From contig CAZMVQ010000002.1 in the NCBI GenBank assembly GCA_964569865.1, positions 1-64,000 on the forward strand: a DNA stretch of 64,000 bases, given 5' to 3'. This DNA comes from DROE01 sp964569865 (GTDB lineage: Bacteria > Pseudomonadota > Alphaproteobacteria > Rhizobiales > Devosiaceae). This document shows positions 26,160-35,876 of the stretch, piece by piece. Every line of letters starts with the position of its first letter. The stretch's first letter is position 1. The notes under the pieces were generated by a model. It was not told the DNA's origin. It searched no databases and saw nothing but the letters and a program-made list of their open reading frames with translations. Both the position numbers and the translations under genes were made by a program.

Positions 26160-27494
26160 ATGGCCTTTTTCGATCAGCAAATTGCACAAGCGCTCGGACG
26201 TGAATATTCAAACAGAGCGTCTATTGTCTTGAATGGGCAGTTTCAGCTTTCTTCCATATTTGATGTGTCTGGCCTTGCCGTTTCTGCACTATCGGCGGCT
26301 GCAGACGAACTGGCGATGCTGGTCGGTGCCAAAGAAATTTCAATTGATCGGGAACTAAGTGAATATTGGTTTGGCATGACGTTGCGGCCGACCGGCTGGA
26401 CAATCCCGGGCCCATGGGATGCCATCGCGGGAAATTACAGGGCAAAAGAAGGTTGGGTGCGATTGCACACTAATGTTCCAGCCCATCGCGCTGCGGCTCT
26501 TTTAGTGCTCAAGGTTGAGGCAGAGCGCGAAAAAGTGAGGCGAGCTATTGCGAATTGGGACATGTTTGAGCTTGAGGATGCAATTATCAACGCTGGAGGA
26601 GTGGCCGCTGCAATGCGTGGAATGAGCGAGTGGGCGGCTCATCAACAGGGGCAATCTGTAGCGGCTGAACCATTGATCAAATGGAATAGACATGAAGGCG
26701 CGGCAAGAACTGCGCCGGTTTTAACTGATGGGCTTAATGGATTACGCGTTCTTGATCTAACGCGTGTTCTGGCCGGGCCTGTTGCAACGCGCTTTCTGGC
26801 CGGATTTGGAGCAAGTGTTCTAAGGATAGACCCACCGATGTGGAATGAAGATGGCATTGAGCCAGAAGTCACAATCGGCAAGGCCTGCGCCGGGCTTGAT
26901 CTGTGGCGGCGGGTCGACAGATCACAATTTGAAAAGCTTTTGAAAGAGGCCCATGTTCTTGTGCACGGCTATCGCCCGGGGGCGCTGGATGGATTGGGTT
27001 ATGATGAAACAAGGCGCCGTGCTCTGAACCCGGGCCTGATTGATGTTTCTCTTTCAGCATATGGCTGGAATGGCCCATGGAAGAGCCGAAGGGGGTTTGA
27101 TACTATCGTTCAGATGAACACGGGTCTTGCCCATGAAAGCATGGTGCGGGCCGGATCAGATAAGCCCGTTGCATTACCGGTTCAAGCTCTGGATCATGCC
27201 ACGGGTTATCTGATGGCGGCGGCAGTTCTGCGTGCGGTTCGAAAGCAAATTGATGGAGGTGGCGCATTTTCGGCTCGTCTTTCGCTGGCTCGAACCGCTC
27301 AATTGTTGATTTGTGGCGGCATCAATGAACCGATCAGGCGAACAACATCTGATAATGCCAGCGATGAGAATTTCGAGCAGACCTATTGGGGGCCAGCAAT
27401 GCGAAAAGCTTTTCCTGTTAAACTTGACGGTCGCGGCCCTAAATGGGGAAGGCAAGCGGGACCATTGCGCATGGCGCCACCTGAATGGCCATAA
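26160..27494 (+). CDS. CaiB/BaiF (family III) CoA-transferase
   Basis: A 444-residue protein. The second half (about 180-440) has the family III opening LNGLRVLDLTRVLAGPVATRFLAGFGASVLRID, then VHGYRPGALDGLGY, LIDVSLSAYGWNGPW and RRGFDTIVQMNTGLAHE. The first 150 residues resemble the small or C-terminal parts of the same family (YRAKEGWVRLHTNVPAHRAA), suggesting a rearranged or two-lobed arrangement. Such enzymes move CoA between carboxylic acids. The substrates here are unknown, and no acyl-CoA pathway gene is adjacent. The start ATG at 26160 has only a weak ribosome site. Confidence 0.8.
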   Translation: MAFFDQQIAQALGREYSNRASIVLNGQFQLSSIFDVSGLAVSALSAAADELAMLVGAKEISIDRELSEYWFGMTLRPTGWTIPGPWDAIAGNYRAKEGWVRLHTNVPAHRAAALLVLKVEAEREKVRRAIANWDMFELEDAIINAGGVAAAMRGMSEWAAHQQGQSVAAEPLIKWNRHEGAARTAPVLTDGLNGLRVLDLTRVLAGPVATRFLAGFGASVLRIDPPMWNEDGIEPEVTIGKACAGLDLWRRVDRSQFEKLLKEAHVLVHGYRPGALDGLGYDETRRRALNPGLIDVSLSAYGWNGPWKSRRGFDTIVQMNTGLAHESMVRAGSDKPVALPVQALDHATGYLMAAAVLRAVRKQIDGGGAFSARLSLARTAQLLICGGINEPIRRTTSDNASDENFEQTYWGPAMRKAFPVKLDGRGPKWGRQAGPLRMAPPEWP

Positions 27495-27652
27495 AAATTG
27501 TCCCGAAAAAACCTACGTCATTAATTCGGTCTTTGGAATTATTTTTGCTCTAATTTTTAGAATTTCACCGCAGCATTGGCCAGTGTGAAAAGGGCTGCCT
27601 GCACTGGGTTGCAAGCAAAAAAAACCAAATACACAAGTAATCAAATTTGATT

Positions 27653-30159
27653 TTAGCGATTGGATGGATATTGGGGTCGCCATGGTCTGAATATGTCGAC
27701 AATTGCCGGGCGGATAATAAACTCTTTTCCATTCCAGCGTGCCCAATGCACACCAGAACTGGTTAAGTCGTTTTGATCAATCACCTGAGTTGTGTCGCGG
27801 CAATATTGCGGGGCGGTAATTCTTGCAATTATAAGATTTGCTTTTGAGCAATCCTCGGCAAATGCATCACGGGTTTTTACCAGTGCTACGATAAATTCAT
27901 CGCGATCAAACCAGCATCCGGTTAAGTCACAAGGTGATTTTTCATCCGGGGTAGCAATTTTTGTCAGGTAGGTTTCACTCCAGGCGTTGACCGCAAAACT
28001 GTTGGCGCGACCTGACACAAGGTCCATACTTGCCAGATTACGGGATTGCAATTCTCTAGGCCGAAACTCTTGGGCCCGAAACTCTTGGGCCTGAAACTCT
28101 TGGGCCTGCTCGTTTTTAATTGCTATGGCCTGNNNNNNNNNNNNNNNNNNNNNNNNNNNNNNNNNNNNNNNNNNNNNNNNNNNNNNNNNNNNNNNNNNNN
28201 NNNNNNNNNNNNNNNNNNNNNNNNNNNNNNNNGAAACTCTTGGGCCTGAAACTCTTGGGCCTGCTCGTTTTTAATTGCTATGGCCTGCGTGGTATCGGCA
28301 ATCATAATGTCCGGGCGTTCCATGGTTCCAAATACGGGTATCAAAAGTGCAGCTACTGCCACCCCGACAAAACGTATCCTGCCGGTAAAAAATGCAAACC
28401 ATGTCATGGCAAACAGAGCTATAATCAAAGATGTCTCACCAAGTATTGGTGGTGAAACAAGCCCGTTACCAAGCGAAGAAATATAATTCGCAACGGTGAT
28501 TATCTGCTCTATTCCCCATCCCATAGGAGTGAAAAATATAGCCTCTATTCCAAGCGGCATAAACAATACCGCCAAAAGCGCTGCCGGCAAAATAATAAAG
28601 GCTACCAGCGGAATGGCCACCATGTTGCCCAAAACTCCAAACGGGGCCACATTTTGAAAATGATAGGCGGCAAAAAGGGCGGTTGCCGCTCCGGCAATCA
28701 AAGACGTAAGAGCAATGCCTAAAAAAAACCGGGTAAGTTTTACAATCGCATTGGCATCATTTTGAAATTTGGACTTATACCCCTCATAAGATCCCACAAG
28801 GGCGATTACGGCGGCAAATGATAGCTGAAATCCGGGCCGAAAGATCGACGAGGGATCGGTGATTATTACAAATAATGCGGCAAAGGTCACATTTCTCATG
28901 GTCAAGGCCCGCCGTCCGGCAAGCACTGCACCAAAAATTAAAATCAGCATCAGGCTTGCCCGAACTGCCGAAACAGACGCTCCGGAAAGGGCTAGATAAA
29001 TAAGCGCTGCAATTATGCCACCGATTGCTGCGATTTTCTTAATACTGATTTTTTGACCAAATCCATAAAACCCAGCCAAACCCATACGGATAGCTGCAAA
29101 AATCCCTCCGGCAACCAGCGAAAGATGCAGTCCGGAAATCGCCAGAACATGGGCAAGTCCGGCATCGGCAAGGCGTGTTCTGATCTCATCATCAATCTGG
29201 CCCTGATCTCCGACAATCAACGCTCTGGCAATTCCTGAAATCGGGGGCGCAAGAGCAATATCTATGCGCGTGCCGATAAATTCTCGCAACTCTTGAATAC
29301 TTCGCGAAATTGAATTTGTTTGCGCCGGATTTGTGACAATTAAACTTCCGGTCGTGGAACCATAGGCACCAATGCCTTTGAAATATGCATGAAACTGAGA
29401 ATCATAGCCGCCCGGAACTACCGGACCCGGCACACGGTAAAGGCGCATTGGGGCGCTGATAATATCACCAATATCAGGCAGTTGTTCTGAGGATACCAAT
29501 ATTCTGGCACGGCGCAACGGTGGGTCGCGGCGCCCATCAATTGCTTTTATATTGGAAATAATTATGCGGGCTCGTTCTGAATCGTTGGAATGAATAGAAT
29601 CGACTGTTGCGCTAAACTGGCCATAAAAGGCCCCATAAATCATTTGGCTGCCAAACAATTTGCCATGAATTGGCAGAAGAAGAAAACCACCCCAAAACCC
29701 AAGCAATAAAGCAAATACCCAAAAGTGTTTTTGTTTGTTTCGAGCAAGAAAAGCCCCCAATACCAACAGTATTGCTAATAACACCATGGCAAAGGATGCT
29801 GGTTCGAATTTTGTGGCCCGATATGACAGAATGCCAAAAATCAACATAAATGGTTGTAATATCAGCAATCTGCGGTTGGTAATTTGGCGCGAAATCTCAG
29901 CGCTGAAACCGGATGTAATTTTAACAAAAATATTTTGAGTTACAGGTATTTTTTGCCTAATTACAGCAATTGAGTTTAGGGGCGTTACCCCGATTGCTGA
30001 TCGAAGTTCGGGTGTCGTTTTTGAACGTTCTAGATCATCAATTAACAATATGTTTCGCCTGTTTAGCACATGAGTTTGGCACAAGCCCTTGCGCGGTTTT
30101 TCCCTTATGCTAAACACGGCCACGCTGGATTGACAAATCCTGCAAACGGTTTTGCACAT
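27653..30159 (-). CDS. comEC: ComEC/Rec2-type competence membrane protein, interrupted by a scaffold gap
   Basis: A polytopic channel protein for uptake of single-stranded DNA. Visible parts are the N-terminal DUF4131-like region, the competence domain with LADAGLAHVLAISGLHLSLVAG, about ten membrane segments, and a C-terminal segment with CDLTGCWFDRDEF and EDCSKANLIIA. A 100-N gap at 28133-28232 splits it. The pieces on its two sides lie in different frames. Merging the identical 55-base flanks removes 155 bases and puts them in one frame, giving 783 residues. At the junction lies a 15-base tandem repeat encoding QAQEF/QAQEF/RAQEF/RPREL. The N-terminal start is uncertain. It is divergent from gltX. 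Confidence 0.85.
28078..28287. repeat. Scaffold gap with identical 55-base flanks inside comEC
   Basis: 28078-28132 and 28233-28287 are identical, with 100 N between them. Each copy contains tandem 15-base units that end in ACTCTTGGGCCTGAA when read forward. The frame argument given for comEC shows the two copies are probably one. Confidence 0.85.
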
Positions 30160-30216
30160 CCCCCAACTTCAGGCTTATGCAATTCGCATTTTCAAAACTA
30201 GTTCTGGTTTATTAAA

Positions 30217-31635
30217 TTGACACAAAAAATCATCACTCGATTCGCCCCTTCGCCCACTGGATTTTTGCATATTGGCGGTGCGCGAACCGCTCTGTTCAAT
30301 TGGGTTTTTGCAAAAAAGCACAATGGCAAAATGGTGCTGCGTATAGAAGATACTGATCGCGCACGATATACTGAAGAGGCAAGTGAAGCGATTATTGACG
30401 GTTTGAGCTGGCTGGGAATTAAATGGGACGGAGAGCCGATTTCTCAGTTCGCAAATCGACAAAGACATGGTGATATTGCTCATGAACTATTGCAATCTGG
30501 AAATGCCTATAAATGTTATTGCACTAGTGAAGAATTGACCCAGATGCGTGAACTGGCCAAACAAAAAGGGCTTCCACCCCGATATGACGGGCGTTGGCGT
30601 GATGCGGATCCAAATTCTGCACCGACAGACGTCCCATATGTCATTCGAATAAAAACTCCAAAAAACGACAATATAATTATCGATGATCTGGTGCAGGGTG
30701 AAGTGCGTTTTAATACCCAAAACCTGGATGATTTTATACTTTTGCGCTCCGATGGCACACCAACATATATGTTGGCGGTTGTTGTTGATGATCATGATAT
30801 GGGTGCAACCCATGTAATTCGCGGTGATGATCATTTAACGAACACTGCGCGTCAGATTGTAATTTATCAGGCTCTTGGCTGGAAAATTCCACAAATGGCT
30901 CACCTGCCTTTAATCCACGGTCAGGATGGTGCAAAACTATCCAAGCGTCATGGAGCACTGGGCGTTGATGCCTATCGGCGCATGGGGTATCTGCCTCAGG
31001 CCGTATGTAATTATCTTGCACGTCTGGGCTGGTCTCATGGTGATGATGAGTTTTTTACCATTGAACAGATGATCGAATGGTTTGATTTTGACGGGCTGAA
31101 TAAGGGAGCCGCCAGATTTGACTTTGCCAAACTGGAAAATCTGAACGCGCAGCACATTCGCCAGTGCGCCCCTCAAGAGCTGTTTGATCGCATGGTAAGT
31201 CTGGCCGACGAATTGGGAAACAGCGAAGATTTTGCCGGCCTAAAAAGACAACAACCCATCGTTTTGGAAATGCTTGAGGAATTAAAGCCACGGGCAAAAA
31301 CTCTGTTGGACCTTATTTCTCTATCCCAATTTGTCTATTGTGAATTGCCCATAGAAATTGAAGAAAAGGCCGCTAAACATCTAAACGAGCAGACCCGTGA
31401 TATGATTGTTAAAATTATAGACTGCCTTGCCTCCGTGAGTGAGTGGAAGTCTGAAAATATAAGTGCAGCAATTCGTCAATTTGGTGATGATAACGAGATC
31501 AAGCTGGGCAAAATTGCTCAACCATTAAGAGTGGCACTTACCGGGCGAACCGTTTCGGCAGGTATATTTGAAATGATGGCAGCAATCGGCAAGCAAGAAA
31601 CCTTGAAACGATTTAAGGATCAGGTGCCGAAATAG
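30217..31635 (+). CDS. gltX: Glutamyl-tRNA synthetase
   Basis: A 472-residue class I synthetase charging tRNA-Glu (and possibly tRNA-Gln, which many alphaproteobacteria then amidate). The HIGH-type motif is PTGFLHIGGARTALFNW and the KMSKS-type motif is DGAKLSKRHG. The zinc region and the anticodon-binding C-domain are normal in length. The frame has no suitable ATG near the N-terminus. A TTG at 30217 gives the expected start MTQKIITRFAPSPTG. Confidence 0.95.
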   Translation: MTQKIITRFAPSPTGFLHIGGARTALFNWVFAKKHNGKMVLRIEDTDRARYTEEASEAIIDGLSWLGIKWDGEPISQFANRQRHGDIAHELLQSGNAYKCYCTSEELTQMRELAKQKGLPPRYDGRWRDADPNSAPTDVPYVIRIKTPKNDNIIIDDLVQGEVRFNTQNLDDFILLRSDGTPTYMLAVVVDDHDMGATHVIRGDDHLTNTARQIVIYQALGWKIPQMAHLPLIHGQDGAKLSKRHGALGVDAYRRMGYLPQAVCNYLARLGWSHGDDEFFTIEQMIEWFDFDGLNKGAARFDFAKLENLNAQHIRQCAPQELFDRMVSLADELGNSEDFAGLKRQQPIVLEMLEELKPRAKTLLDLISLSQFVYCELPIEIEEKAAKHLNEQTRDMIVKIIDCLASVSEWKSENISAAIRQFGDDNEIKLGKIAQPLRVALTGRTVSAGIFEMMAAIGKQETLKRFKDQVPK

Positions 31636-31912
31636 TATTTGTAGGGAAAGATAATCACGTCAAATATGTGCGTTTGTGATCTTGTCTTTTTGCAAAATAT
31701 TGAACTTTTCCGCAAGTTGTGTGGCGGGTTTTTCTACTGAACTATTGAATTTACTTATCAAAATCATTTCCCTTGGTTGCCCTGATCAAGCAAATCATAT
31801 ACTCAAGCCCTAACAATTTGTTTGGGAAATATGCGCGCCGTTATTCCATTTTTAATGGAATACAATTTTTGGCGGCGACTTCTCTCTTAATTTCAAAAAC
31901 CGGAGACCAATA

Positions 31913-33202
31913 ATGAGTGGAAAAAAAGCCAAGTTGATCATTGACGATCAAACCTTTGAGTTTGATATTTTAAGCGGCAGTGTCGGACCTTCGGTTATAG
32001 ATATCCGCTCTTTATATGCCAAAACCGGCATGTTTACCTATGATCCTGGCTTCACTTCAACGGCAGCTTGTGACAGTTCAATAACCTATATTGATGGCGA
32101 TAAGGGTGAACTGCTTTATCGGGGCTATTCAATTGATGAGCTGGCTAAAGACAGTCATTATTTAGAAGTTTGTTTTTTGTTATTGTATGGAAACCTGCCA
32201 TCAAAGGCCGAGCTTGATGCCTTTGAAAACCGTATAACCATGCACACAATGGTGCACGAGCAGATGCATTATTTGTATCGTGGGTTCAGACGTGATGCTC
32301 ATCCCATGGCTGTCGTTTGTGGCGTTGTTGGTGCAATGGCTGCATTCTATCACGATTCAACTGATATTTCTGACCCGGAACAAAGAGAAATTGCCTCCGT
32401 CAGAATGATAGCCAAAATGCCAACTATTGCTGCCAACGCCTATAAATATTCGATTGGTCAGCCATTTGTTTATCCGCGCAACGATCTAAGTTTTGCCGGT
32501 AATTTTCTTCATATGTGCTTTTCGGTTCCCAGTGAAGAATATGTTGTCAATCCGATAATTGAGCAGGCAATGGATCGTATATTTACCCTGCATGCGGATC
32601 ATGAGCAAAATGCCTCCACCTCAACAGTCAGATTATCCGGATCATCAGATGCCAATCCATTTGCATGTATTGCCGCCGGTGTTGCTTGTTTATGGGGTCC
32701 GGCGCATGGAGGTGCAAACGAAGCTGCGCTTAATATGCTGCGCGAAATTGGCACTCCTGATCGAATTGATGAATTTGTTGCGCGAGCAAAGGATAAAAGC
32801 GATCCATTTCGTTTAATGGGATTTGGTCACAGGGTTTATAAAAGTTATGATCCCAGGGCGCAGGTTATGCAAAAAGAGGCCAAAGAAGTCCTTGAATTGT
32901 TGGGGGTTGAAAACAATCCTACATTGCAGGTGGCGCAAGCTCTGGAAAAAATTGCCCTGGAGGACGAATATTTCGTTTCGCGCAAGCTCTATCCCAACGT
33001 TGATTTTTATTCCGGAATTATTTTGGACGCCATTGGGTTCCCCACCTCTATGTTTACAGCCATTTTTGCACTTTCGCGCACTGTTGGCTGGATTTCCCAA
33101 TGGAAAGAAATGATTGGTGATCCGCAAAAGAAAATTGGTCGGCCGCGCCAGCTTTATGACGGGGCGCCGCGACGGGCTTATGTTCCTGTAAATAAACGCT
33201 AA
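31913..33202 (+). CDS. gltA: Citrate synthase (type II, hexameric)
   Basis: A 429-residue enzyme condensing oxaloacetate with acetyl-CoA at entry to the TCA cycle. The N-terminal beta-domain of the Gram-negative type is present (KLIIDDQTFEFDILSGSVGP). Active-site regions are LWGPAHGGANEAAL, MGFGHRVYKSYDPRA and NVDFYSGIILDAIG. A 277-base interval precedes it. It may hold a promoter near 31780-31805 (TTGGTT ... TATACT, imperfect spacing). It is convergent with lpxB. Confidence 0.97.
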   Translation: MSGKKAKLIIDDQTFEFDILSGSVGPSVIDIRSLYAKTGMFTYDPGFTSTAACDSSITYIDGDKGELLYRGYSIDELAKDSHYLEVCFLLLYGNLPSKAELDAFENRITMHTMVHEQMHYLYRGFRRDAHPMAVVCGVVGAMAAFYHDSTDISDPEQREIASVRMIAKMPTIAANAYKYSIGQPFVYPRNDLSFAGNFLHMCFSVPSEEYVVNPIIEQAMDRIFTLHADHEQNASTSTVRLSGSSDANPFACIAAGVACLWGPAHGGANEAALNMLREIGTPDRIDEFVARAKDKSDPFRLMGFGHRVYKSYDPRAQVMQKEAKEVLELLGVENNPTLQVAQALEKIALEDEYFVSRKLYPNVDFYSGIILDAIGFPTSMFTAIFALSRTVGWISQWKEMIGDPQKKIGRPRQLYDGAPRRAYVPVNKR

Positions 33203-33275
33203 GTTGCTTTTTGGCTAAAATTGCTAACTGTTGTGCGATGCTTGTCATTGGCGTGCGGCTGTCGTGAAAATCTGG

Positions 33276-34421
33276 TTATTCCTTGGAATTTATGTGAGCC
33301 ATTATTATTTTTACCGGATCCCGGCGGGGAAATTGGCTGGTTCCTGTTTGCATTTTTTTCAAAATTTGAGAAAATCCGTCAAATTGCTTGCGCATATTTT
33401 GCGGGTTTTCCATCAGGTTTTTTACTTCTTTTGTCAAAAGATCTGGCCGAGGTTTTTCCATCAAAAGTTCGGGAACCAAATCCTGTTCCAATATTAAATT
33501 GGGAAGGCTAATTCTTTTCACCTGTAGGCTTTTATTGAAGTTATTTTGGGCTGTGTCCATTACATAAGCCACCACCATGGGCACTTGGGCCAAGCTAAGT
33601 TCGATGGTGACCGTACCAGAAACACAAATTGCCAACCATGCCTCGTTGAGATACCTGGTTCGTTGATCAGAGCCAGTGACTATTTTTAGAGGTACGGACC
33701 AATTTTTGGTTGCCGAAATAATCTTCTTCTTTAGGTGAGGCAATGTGACAATTATAAAATTCAATTCTGAATGTGAATGCATTAATTGCTTTGCAGTTTT
33801 GCCAAACATGGGCAGGTGCCGGCGCAATTCACCATCTCTGGAACCGGGCATGAGCACTATCGTATTAGAATTTGACAGTGAAGTTTTATTCGAGGGGGTT
33901 TTTATTGCCGGATGCCCAACGTAACTACACTTGGGACCATTGAGGGATTTCATGGCAGCTGGCTCAAAGGGTAAAATTGTCAGAACTTCATCATAAAGCG
34001 GCTGAATTTTTTGGGCCCTTTGGGGTTTATACGCCCAGACGGTGGGCCCGACATAAAGCAATATCGGGGACTTGTAACCGCTTTTTTTTAGTCCTTTGGC
34101 AACCAGATTTGAAAATACCTGAGAGTCAATCAATACAACAATCTGAGGATTTGATCGGATGATAAATTTTACTGTCTGACGAACCCGCCACAGCAAAAGC
34201 GGCAGGCGGGCAACCACATCAACAATTCCCATCACCGACAGGTCGGTAATGGGAAACAGGGAATTAAGCCCCTGCTTTTGCATGTTATCTCCACCAACCC
34301 CGCTTAGGTTGATTTTGCTAACTTGCTTTAACCCCGTAATCAGGTCTGCCCCGATTTTATCCCCGGACGCCTCTCCTGCCAGAATAAAAATGCTAAGGGG
34401 GGAGTTTCCAGATTCGGTCAT
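33276..34421 (-). CDS. lpxB: Lipid-A-disaccharide synthase
   Basis: A 381-residue GT19 glycosyltransferase joining UDP-2,3-diacylglucosamine and lipid X into the lipid A disaccharide at the inner membrane. Recognised by IFILAGEASGDKIGADLI, GVGGDNMQKQGL, YVGPTVWAYKPQRAQKI and the C-terminal SGTVTIELSLAQVPMVVAY. Its ATG overlaps the stop of the small ORF before it (TGATG). It ends the reverse-strand envelope cluster and is convergent with gltA. Confidence 0.95.
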   Translation of the reverse strand: MTESGNSPLSIFILAGEASGDKIGADLITGLKQVSKINLSGVGGDNMQKQGLNSLFPITDLSVMGIVDVVARLPLLLWRVRQTVKFIIRSNPQIVVLIDSQVFSNLVAKGLKKSGYKSPILLYVGPTVWAYKPQRAQKIQPLYDEVLTILPFEPAAMKSLNGPKCSYVGHPAIKTPSNKTSLSNSNTIVLMPGSRDGELRRHLPMFGKTAKQLMHSHSELNFIIVTLPHLKKKIISATKNWSVPLKIVTGSDQRTRYLNEAWLAICVSGTVTIELSLAQVPMVVAYVMDTAQNNFNKSLQVKRISLPNLILEQDLVPELLMEKPRPDLLTKEVKNLMENPQNMRKQFDGFSQILKKMQTGTSQFPRRDPVKIIMAHINSKE

Positions 34422-34516
34422 CAGTTTTTTAAAACATCAAACAGATGCGCGCATTTTACGGGCTTTATATCCGCAATTGGATGAGTGGAAGAAAAATCTT
34501 TGGACGAAAAAGGCAT
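34421..34516 (-). CDS. 31-codon ORF in the place of lpxI, coupled to lpxA and lpxB
   Basis: The ORF starts with the ATG directly after the lpxA stop (TAAATG), and its TGA shares a base with the lpxB ATG (TGATG). The peptide begins MPFSSKDFSS and ends AHLFDVLKN. It has one cysteine and no membrane segment. In Caulobacter and Hyphomicrobiales lpxI (UDP-2,3-diacylglucosamine hydrolase) sits exactly here. The peptide shows none of the LpxI start (Gly-rich LGLIAG type) or end that I know. It may be a small protein, a coupling device, or the scar of lpxI loss. Confidence 0.5.
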   Translation of the reverse strand: MPFSSKDFSSTHPIADIKPVKCAHLFDVLKN

Positions 34517-35326
34517 TTAATCTCCGTTAGAGCCATTGCGCGGCAGACAAATTGTGCGCCCTTTTGCAGCATTTATAAATCCCACGACTTCCTGAACCAG
34601 AGAATTGCCCTCATAAATTTTGGCTGCATCGCGTACCCGCTCGCGAAGATTGCCCTCTGAAGAAAATATCATGCGATAGGCTGTTCGAAGAGTTTGAATG
34701 TCTTCGCGAGAAAAATTGCGTCTCTTTAAGCCGACAAGATTTAAGCCCGCCAATTTGGCTCTGTTGCCCAGAGCCATACCAAAAGGAATTATATCTCCAT
34801 CGACCATTGAGTGGGCGCCAACAAAAGCGTGCGCGCCCACATGCACAAACTGATGAACCACACATAACCCGCCAAAAATTACAAAATCTTCAACTATAGC
34901 GTGCCCGGCGAGACCAACTGAATTTGCCAGTATTACATTATTGCCAACCGTACAATCATGCGCAATATGGGCATTGGCCATGAGCAGGCAATTGTTGCCA
35001 ATCGTAGTGCACATTCCCCCGCCTTCAGTGCCGGGGTTAATGGTAACGTTTTCTCGAATTACGCAATCATTACCAATCTGAAGACTGCTATTTTCTCCGT
35101 GATATTTGAGGTCTTGCGGCTGATGCCCAATGGAAGCGAAAGGAAAAATCTTGCTATTGGCGCCAATAGAAGTATTTCCGGCCACACAAACATGGGAAAT
35201 CAGCTCAACATTGTTGCCTAATTCGACGTTTTTACCCACAATCGAATATGGACCAATGCTAACCCCGTCGCCAATTTTTGCGCCGGCATCTACAATAGCC
35301 GTTGGATGAATTTCTACTTTATTCAC
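34517..35326 (-). CDS. lpxA: UDP-N-acetylglucosamine acyltransferase
   Basis: A left-handed beta-helix acyltransferase of about 269 residues performing the first lipid A step. Hexapeptide repeats run from VEIHPTAIVDAGAKIGDGVSIG onward. The catalytic His region is NAHIAHDCTVG, followed by the helical C-domain. No ATG is available at the N-terminus. GTG at 35326, 10 bases after GAGG, is preferred, while a TTG two codons earlier is too close to that site. A 15-base direct repeat duplicates this start region. It is preceded by fabZ on the same strand. Confidence 0.94.
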   Translation of the reverse strand: MNKVEIHPTAIVDAGAKIGDGVSIGPYSIVGKNVELGNNVELISHVCVAGNTSIGANSKIFPFASIGHQPQDLKYHGENSSLQIGNDCVIRENVTINPGTEGGGMCTTIGNNCLLMANAHIAHDCTVGNNVILANSVGLAGHAIVEDFVIFGGLCVVHQFVHVGAHAFVGAHSMVDGDIIPFGMALGNRAKLAGLNLVGLKRRNFSREDIQTLRTAYRMIFSSEGNLRERVRDAAKIYEGNSLVQEVVGFINAAKGRTICLPRNGSNGD

Positions 35327-35358
35327 AACCAAACCACCTCAATATTCACAACCAAACC
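35321..35358. repeat. 15-base direct repeat at the lpxA start
   Basis: ATTCACAACCAAACC occurs at 35321-35335 and 35344-35358. On the reverse strand the upstream copy gives a second GTG that opens an eight-codon frame ending on the lpxA GTG (TTGTGAAT). The ribosome site GAGGTGG lies between the copies. Confidence 0.75.
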
Positions 35359-35402
35359 TAACCAACTAATTTTACTCATTTTCAAACAAATAATTGCGTA
35401 AC

Positions 35403-35876
35403 CTATTGCTCAATGATCATTGCGCCAACTTCAGCCTCGGCAATAAGGTTTTCGCCCACCATGGCACGAGCATAATAGCGCCCGATGTTATTTCTGCGGC
35501 GAATTTTTTTAATATGATATTCAAGCCGGTCACCGGGTACTGCCGGCTTGCGAAATTTTGCCTTATCAATCGTTAGCATATAAACTAGGTGAGAAATTCC
35601 CTTCTCCCGTTCAGCCGCAATTACAATTGCTCCAGCTGTCTGGGCCATGCCCTCGATAATAAGCACACCGGGAAATATGGGATTGCCGGGGAAATGTCCC
35701 TGAAATATCGGCTCGTTATAGGAGACATTTTTAATACCGGTTGCGCTTTCGTCACCGTTTATGTCAATAATTTTGTCCAGCATTAAAAATGGATACCGAT
35801 GAGGCAGGCAAGTCAGCAAATCATCAATTTCAAGGCAGGTCAGTTTAACCGGATCATCTCCGCTTTGAATATTCAT
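35403..35876 (-). CDS. fabZ: 3-hydroxyacyl-ACP dehydratase FabZ
   Basis: A 157-residue hot-dog fold enzyme that dehydrates 3-hydroxyacyl-ACP in fatty acid synthesis, competing with LpxA and LpxD for hydroxyacyl chains. Motifs are LLTCLPHRYPFLMLDKI and the active-site helix QGHFPGNPIFPGVLIIEGMAQ (His and Glu). The ATG overlaps the lpxD stop by four bases, the usual lpxD-fabZ-lpxA order. Confidence 0.96.
   Translation of the reverse strand: MNIQSGDDPVKLTCLEIDDLLTCLPHRYPFLMLDKIIDINGDESATGIKNVSYNEPIFQGHFPGNPIFPGVLIIEGMAQTAGAIVIAAEREKGISHLVYMLTIDKAKFRKPAVPGDRLEYHIKKIRRRNNIGRYYARAMVGENLIAEAEVGAMIIEQ

Noticed and set aside
28045..28290. ACTCTTGGGC tandem units as an intergenic repeat array
   Set aside because: They lie inside the comEC frame and encode a QAQEF repeat once the flanks are merged.
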